A DNA stretch of 64,000 bases, from assembly GCA_028023455.1 (NCBI GenBank), contig JAQFVV010012434.1, positions 6,848,264-6,912,263 on the forward strand, given 5' to 3'. Position numbers and translations under genes: made by a program. Shown here in pieces: positions 60,101-64,000 of this stretch. Source of the stretch: Epiperipatus broadwayi (lineage: Eukaryota; Onychophora; Udeonychophora; Euonychophora; Peripatidae). Under the pieces are notes generated by a model. That model had not been told where the DNA came from. It did not search any database and saw only the letters and a list, made by a program, of their open reading frames with translations. The stretch's first letter is position 1; each line of letters starts with the position of its first letter.

Positions 60101-62210
60101 TACATGAATTGATTATTTACAATTTGGTTATAAATGAATAAATTGTACATAAATTACACTAAATAATAATATTACAAGTAGAAAATTGTTTCAATGTTCT
60201 AATACTGCCTATAAATACAAATACTAATATATTTAGCTTATATATTCGATTTCTATAACAAAACTAAATTAACCCATACTTGTAAAAATATTCAGATCAT
60301 ATTGATTTTATTATTGCTTCTAAAAAATAAAGAACTCCTATCTTATTCACATTTGAAATAAAATACATATTTGCACATCATTTGCTAAATAATAAGTCTG
60401 CATTGTAGATATTCTTTTATAAGAGTTTTCTTTTCAGATTTCAACTTATGCTAGTACCAAGTTTATTTCAATAAAAGAATCAAGATATTAAAATGGAGTT
60501 GGATGAAGCACATCACTGTAAGGGATGAAATAGATAGATAATTAAAGTTTTAAACTATATCTCAAGAATTTATAAAAGACATAAAAGAGATTCCAAGAGT
60601 ATGGTGGATGAGGTAAGAAAATTTAGTGGAACGCTGTGAAGAAGAAAAGCTATGGATTAGAGAAATTGGTTAAATTCAAAAGACCTTTATAATGCAATGA
60701 ATTAATGTTATTTGAAAATTATGACTATTGATAATAGAATCACAATATTAAGGCTAAAACAACTGCCAAAATTAAAATAGCTTAGAATACAACTTGGCAA
60801 TATTAAAAAAACAAATAGTGCAGGGTATTAATATTGTACCATGGTCAAAAGTAATTAAATAATAAAATAATATCAGATAGGTTATATTTGGTTGACTATA
60901 TATATATGTTTTTAGAGATAGATATATAGCTTGAATAGTTTCAATGGTTTATATATTTTAATTAGAATATTTTGAAACAAATTTGAAACAAAGAGTTAAG
61001 GGTGTTGACATTTTTTTGAATTATATTTAATGAAAGCAAAACTGGGTTAGCTTACACATAATTGTGTAATAAGAAAAAAACAGTGCTCACTATGTTTACT
61101 GAGCCATCTAAAAATCATTTTGATTTGTGGAGGGGGTTGCTCAGACTTTGCAGGAAAATATAGCATTATTTGTCAAATAAATAAATTAGAAAGTGAAAGT
61201 GTAAAAAGTATAAAGTATGGTTAGAATTGGGAATTGAAAAAAATATTTATATTAAAGATGTACTGCACAAATAATTGCTGAAAATGATGAAATAAAATTG
61301 TACCTTATAAAATTAATGTTAAATCTATATAAATCTTCTGTATGTAGTCTTAAGGGATTAAAATATTTGTAGAAAAACACACTGATTAGATTGGAAGATT
61401 GGCTCTTGAGCTTTGGGAAAATAGGTTATTTAATCACAAGTAATGAATTTATAAAAATGACATGGAAATGTTTTAATCAGTTTATTATTAATTATCCAGT
61501 ATGAATCTTAAATATTTCATCAATACTTAATTAGAAAGAATGAGAACTCTGTAGCATTAGAAAGATCTGAAGTTTCATAGTTAGTATTGGCTGATTCTAA
61601 CATTGGATATCAGTTAGGCAATATTTACAATAAAGTTCCATGAAAGGAAATAGCTTACCAAATAGGAAAATATTTTTAATGTATATTTCTTGATCACTTA
61701 AGATTTTGCTAATTATTGATATGTCTTATAGGCTTTTGGAAATCGATGAAAGTAATCTGTAAGACCTAGAAAAAGAATTCTTAAAATTAAGGTTGTTGTC
61801 TATATTATTTTCTGATTTACTGATCTTAATTTTGAACACAATTGATGAATTATCTGACAAAATTTAAACAGAGATCCTGGTGTAATTTGGTTTGTTGAAC
61901 AACCTTCCTACAATTGAATGAATAAACTACACAAGGACCTATTAAAAACATTGTCAAAAATTTGAACTTTGCTTTAGACGAATTTTGACATTTCAAACTT
62001 AAGAAAAAAAATTCAACCTTCAAATAAGCTAAAGATCAGTGTCAGCAATAAAGATATATAAGACATCTACAATATGTACACAAAATTACAAGTCAATTTA
62101 TCCATAAAAACTTTTATTATTTAAAAGAAAGACCTAATTTAATATTATTTATTTTCAATATTCTAACAGCATAATGATTACATGAAAAATTTTCTTAGAT
62201 ATCTAGATTT

Positions 62211-62250
<40 letters not shown>

Positions 62251-62652
62251 TACATACTGAAACATATTACATTTTTTCTTTACTAAAAACATGAAACTTA
62301 TTAATTGGGTTATTCTGTTATTCTTTAGCATGTCAATGATAGCTACTCCAACAAGTAATAATGTTCAGGTAACAATATTCATGCAAATAACCACCACTAT
62401 AGCTATATATTCAATCTAATTAAGAAATTCTTAGATTTATTTGAAAGCATTAAGTTGAGTAATGTTAATTGATAATCAAAAATTTTGGCTTGATAATTTA
62501 ATTAACTTTTTCATTAGGACATTTGAAGAGACATATAATATGATGCTACATGAGAGACTTATTTGATTTCCTATTTTATTACAGCAAACATCTTTTGATT
62601 TTGTAAATTATTTTTATATTCAAAGTTGGTTATCCTTTTTCTTATCTTGTTT
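57194..62652. other. Long AT-rich tract, no supportable gene
   Basis: Several short open frames lack any recognisable pattern. A compound (AC)n(AT)n microsatellite lies at 62211-62250. I see nothing else. Confidence 0.4.
62211..62250. repeat. (AC)n(AT)n microsatellite
   Basis: About ten AC followed by ten AT units. Confidence 0.95.
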
Positions 62653-63612
62653 GTAATTAATTGCCAAAAATGTTTCTAATGTTAGATAAGGAAAAGGTTT
62701 ACTTCGAAAAACAAAAAAAATATCTTTTTTTCAAACACACAATGTTGTTTGTTTGCAAGTATTGTTTACTTTCATTATTGCTTTTAGTTTATATTTTATT
62801 TATGGGTTTATTAGAACTATATCATAAGGCCTGTGCTAATTGCCTGAAAATGTTTTCTCTATGTGGAACAATTTCATATTTGGATTCCACATTTGCTATC
62901 ATTTCCAGGAATGGGTTTTTACATATGCCTTCTATGAATTTAGGCCCATATTTAAGTAATGTTCTAATATTTATGAAAAGTTGGGTGTTTGACAGATTGA
63001 CAAGGAGAATTGCTTAAAATACAAAATATTTCTCAACTGTTGCAATATTTCAATTAATTATTCACTACATCAATAGAATATCATTCCATCATCTAAAGAT
63101 ACAATTATTAATGAACATTATTTAAGTATGTAAAAGGACACTAAAACCAATGAATGAAAAATAAAAATCTTAAATTATTACAAAATACCAAGTATAATAA
63201 GTGAACAACATAGCATGAGATATAGTTTGATAAAAAATTAAAAAGGATACAAATAACTTCTGCCAATAAACAAACACTTGTCAATCTACCAAACACCCAA
63301 CTTCCCATAAATATTAGAACATTGCTTGAATATGTTCCTAAATTCATAGAATGCACATGGAAAACCCATACCTGGAAATAATAACATATGTAGAATCAAA
63401 ATACGGCAATGTGCCACATAGAGAAAACATTTTAGGGTAAATAGCACATGCCTTATGCTATAATCCTAATAAATACAAAAATCATTAATGAATGTAAACA
63501 ATATTTGCAAACAAACAACATTATATGCTTAAAAGAAGATAAAAAAATTTTCTCGATATAATATTATTTTTCTTAGGCAAAGTTAAAAAAGTTTTTGGCA
63601 ACTAATTATAAT
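62653..63612. mobile_element. Fold-back repeat, about 350-bp inverted arms
   Basis: Arms at about 62653-63010 and 63275-63612 are inverted copies with moderate divergence, separated by about 260 bases. Shared blocks include AATGTTGTTTGTTTGCAA, CTATGAATTTAGG and GTTCTAATATTTATG. The open frames 62661-63017 (plus) and 63141-63356 (minus) owe their similar translations (SNVLIFMxSWVF) to this symmetry. A translated origin cannot be excluded, but there is no homology that I know. Confidence 0.7.
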
Positions 63613-63730
63613 TTATTTTTCTAAGTCAAAATTTGCTTGTTATTTATTTATTTCTTTTTGTGTTTTAGTGCATGGACACAAGAAGGAACACAGATTTTAC
63701 TTTCCAACATTCCTACTCTTTTAATTAATC

Positions 63731-64000
63731 ATGCTTATTACTTTATGGTTATTTTATTTTATAAATACTATAATGACATGTCCAGATATAGATTCTGGCA
63801 TTCAGTCAGTTTGTATCTGTAGAGACTTTAATGGTGGCTCTTCCATTAATTGTGGTCCTAATGTTACTATTGATAGTTTGCAAATGTATTTGAAAAGGAT
63901 AAAGAAACCTATAACTAGTTTGCTTTTTACTCAGGATATACTTTATAGTGTGCAAGATGACTTCTTTGATGGTCTTATCATAGAAAGATTAACAATCACA
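63731..64000 (+). CDS. Secreted leucine-rich-repeat protein, first 90 codons, cut by window edge
   Basis: ATG at 63731 starts MLITLWLFYFINTIMT, a short hydrophobic signal peptide, followed directly by a cysteine cap: CPDIDSG, CICRDF, INCG (residues about 17-45). LRR-like segments follow (ITSLLFTQDILYSVQDDFFD, then GLIIERLTI at the edge). Signal peptide, CxC and a later Cys, then FxGLxIxxLxI, is the usual start of extracellular LRR proteins of arthropods. It stays open to the end of the window. An in-frame stop just upstream (63722-63724) makes this ATG the only start in the frame. It is opposite in strand to the LRR exon at 5061-6727 and so is a separate gene. It overlaps in another frame the meaningless open stretch 63637-63822. 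Confidence 0.75.
   Translation, partial: MLITLWLFYFINTIMTCPDIDSGIQSVCICRDFNGGSSINCGPNVTIDSLQMYLKRIKKPITSLLFTQDILYSVQDDFFDGLIIERLTIT

Noticed and set aside
62661-63017. 118-codon membrane protein
   Set aside because: It lies in the arm of an inverted repeat and its hydrophobic look follows from T-rich sequence. The mirrored arm gives a similar frame on the other strand.

Overview
The window is strongly AT-rich eukaryotic DNA: spliceosomal signals, broken reading frames, tRNA-derived SINEs, LTR and non-LTR retrotransposons, Penelope-like elements and IS1016/Merlin-type DNA transposons. Nothing looks bacterial. Leucine-rich-repeat (LRR) proteins of chaoptin or Toll type, together with these transposon families, suggest an arthropod, perhaps a chelicerate. 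That placement is inference.

Host genes are few. A 1.67-kb internal exon (5061-6727, minus) encodes about 21 LRRs. At the right edge, a second LRR gene opens on the plus strand at 63731 with a signal peptide and a cysteine-rich cap; it is absent from the supplied ORF list because it runs off the window. A possible host promoter with a 5' exon (CRE, E2F-like and CCAAT motifs, then a consensus splice donor) lies at 32325-32482 on the minus strand.

Most of the rest is layered mobile DNA. From 15.5 to 27.7 kb, Penelope-like elements (PLEs) are interrupted by a Ty3/gypsy element (17213-22572, both LTRs, polypurine tract, 5-bp target duplication) and by a 2.5-kb Merlin-like element with about 45-bp terminal inverted repeats (22990-25529). 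Two tRNA-derived SINEs with 16-bp target duplications sit in or next to the PLE zone. From 44.3 to 50.3 kb, a second gypsy remnant is followed by a LINE with endonuclease, reverse transcriptase and C-terminal zinc region, ending in a (TAA)n tail. A miniature LTR element with an internal minisatellite occupies 52196-53887.

The most interesting signal is a dispersed repeat carrying type I hammerhead ribozymes with a very short stem III. It occurs as a simple copy (2696-2996), as a 705-bp near-perfect palindrome with two ribozymes in opposite orientation (41104-41808), and as a ribozyme-less miniature (14135-14200). A second palindrome beside it (41936-42614) carries decayed hammerhead-like motifs with a different stem II. 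Further large inverted repeats lie at 56024-57181 and 62653-63612.

Several perfect or near-perfect tandem duplications (133, 110, 220 and 3 x 228 bp) also occur. Long tracts (about 8.9-13.9, 33-41 and 57.2-62.6 kb) show no supportable gene.
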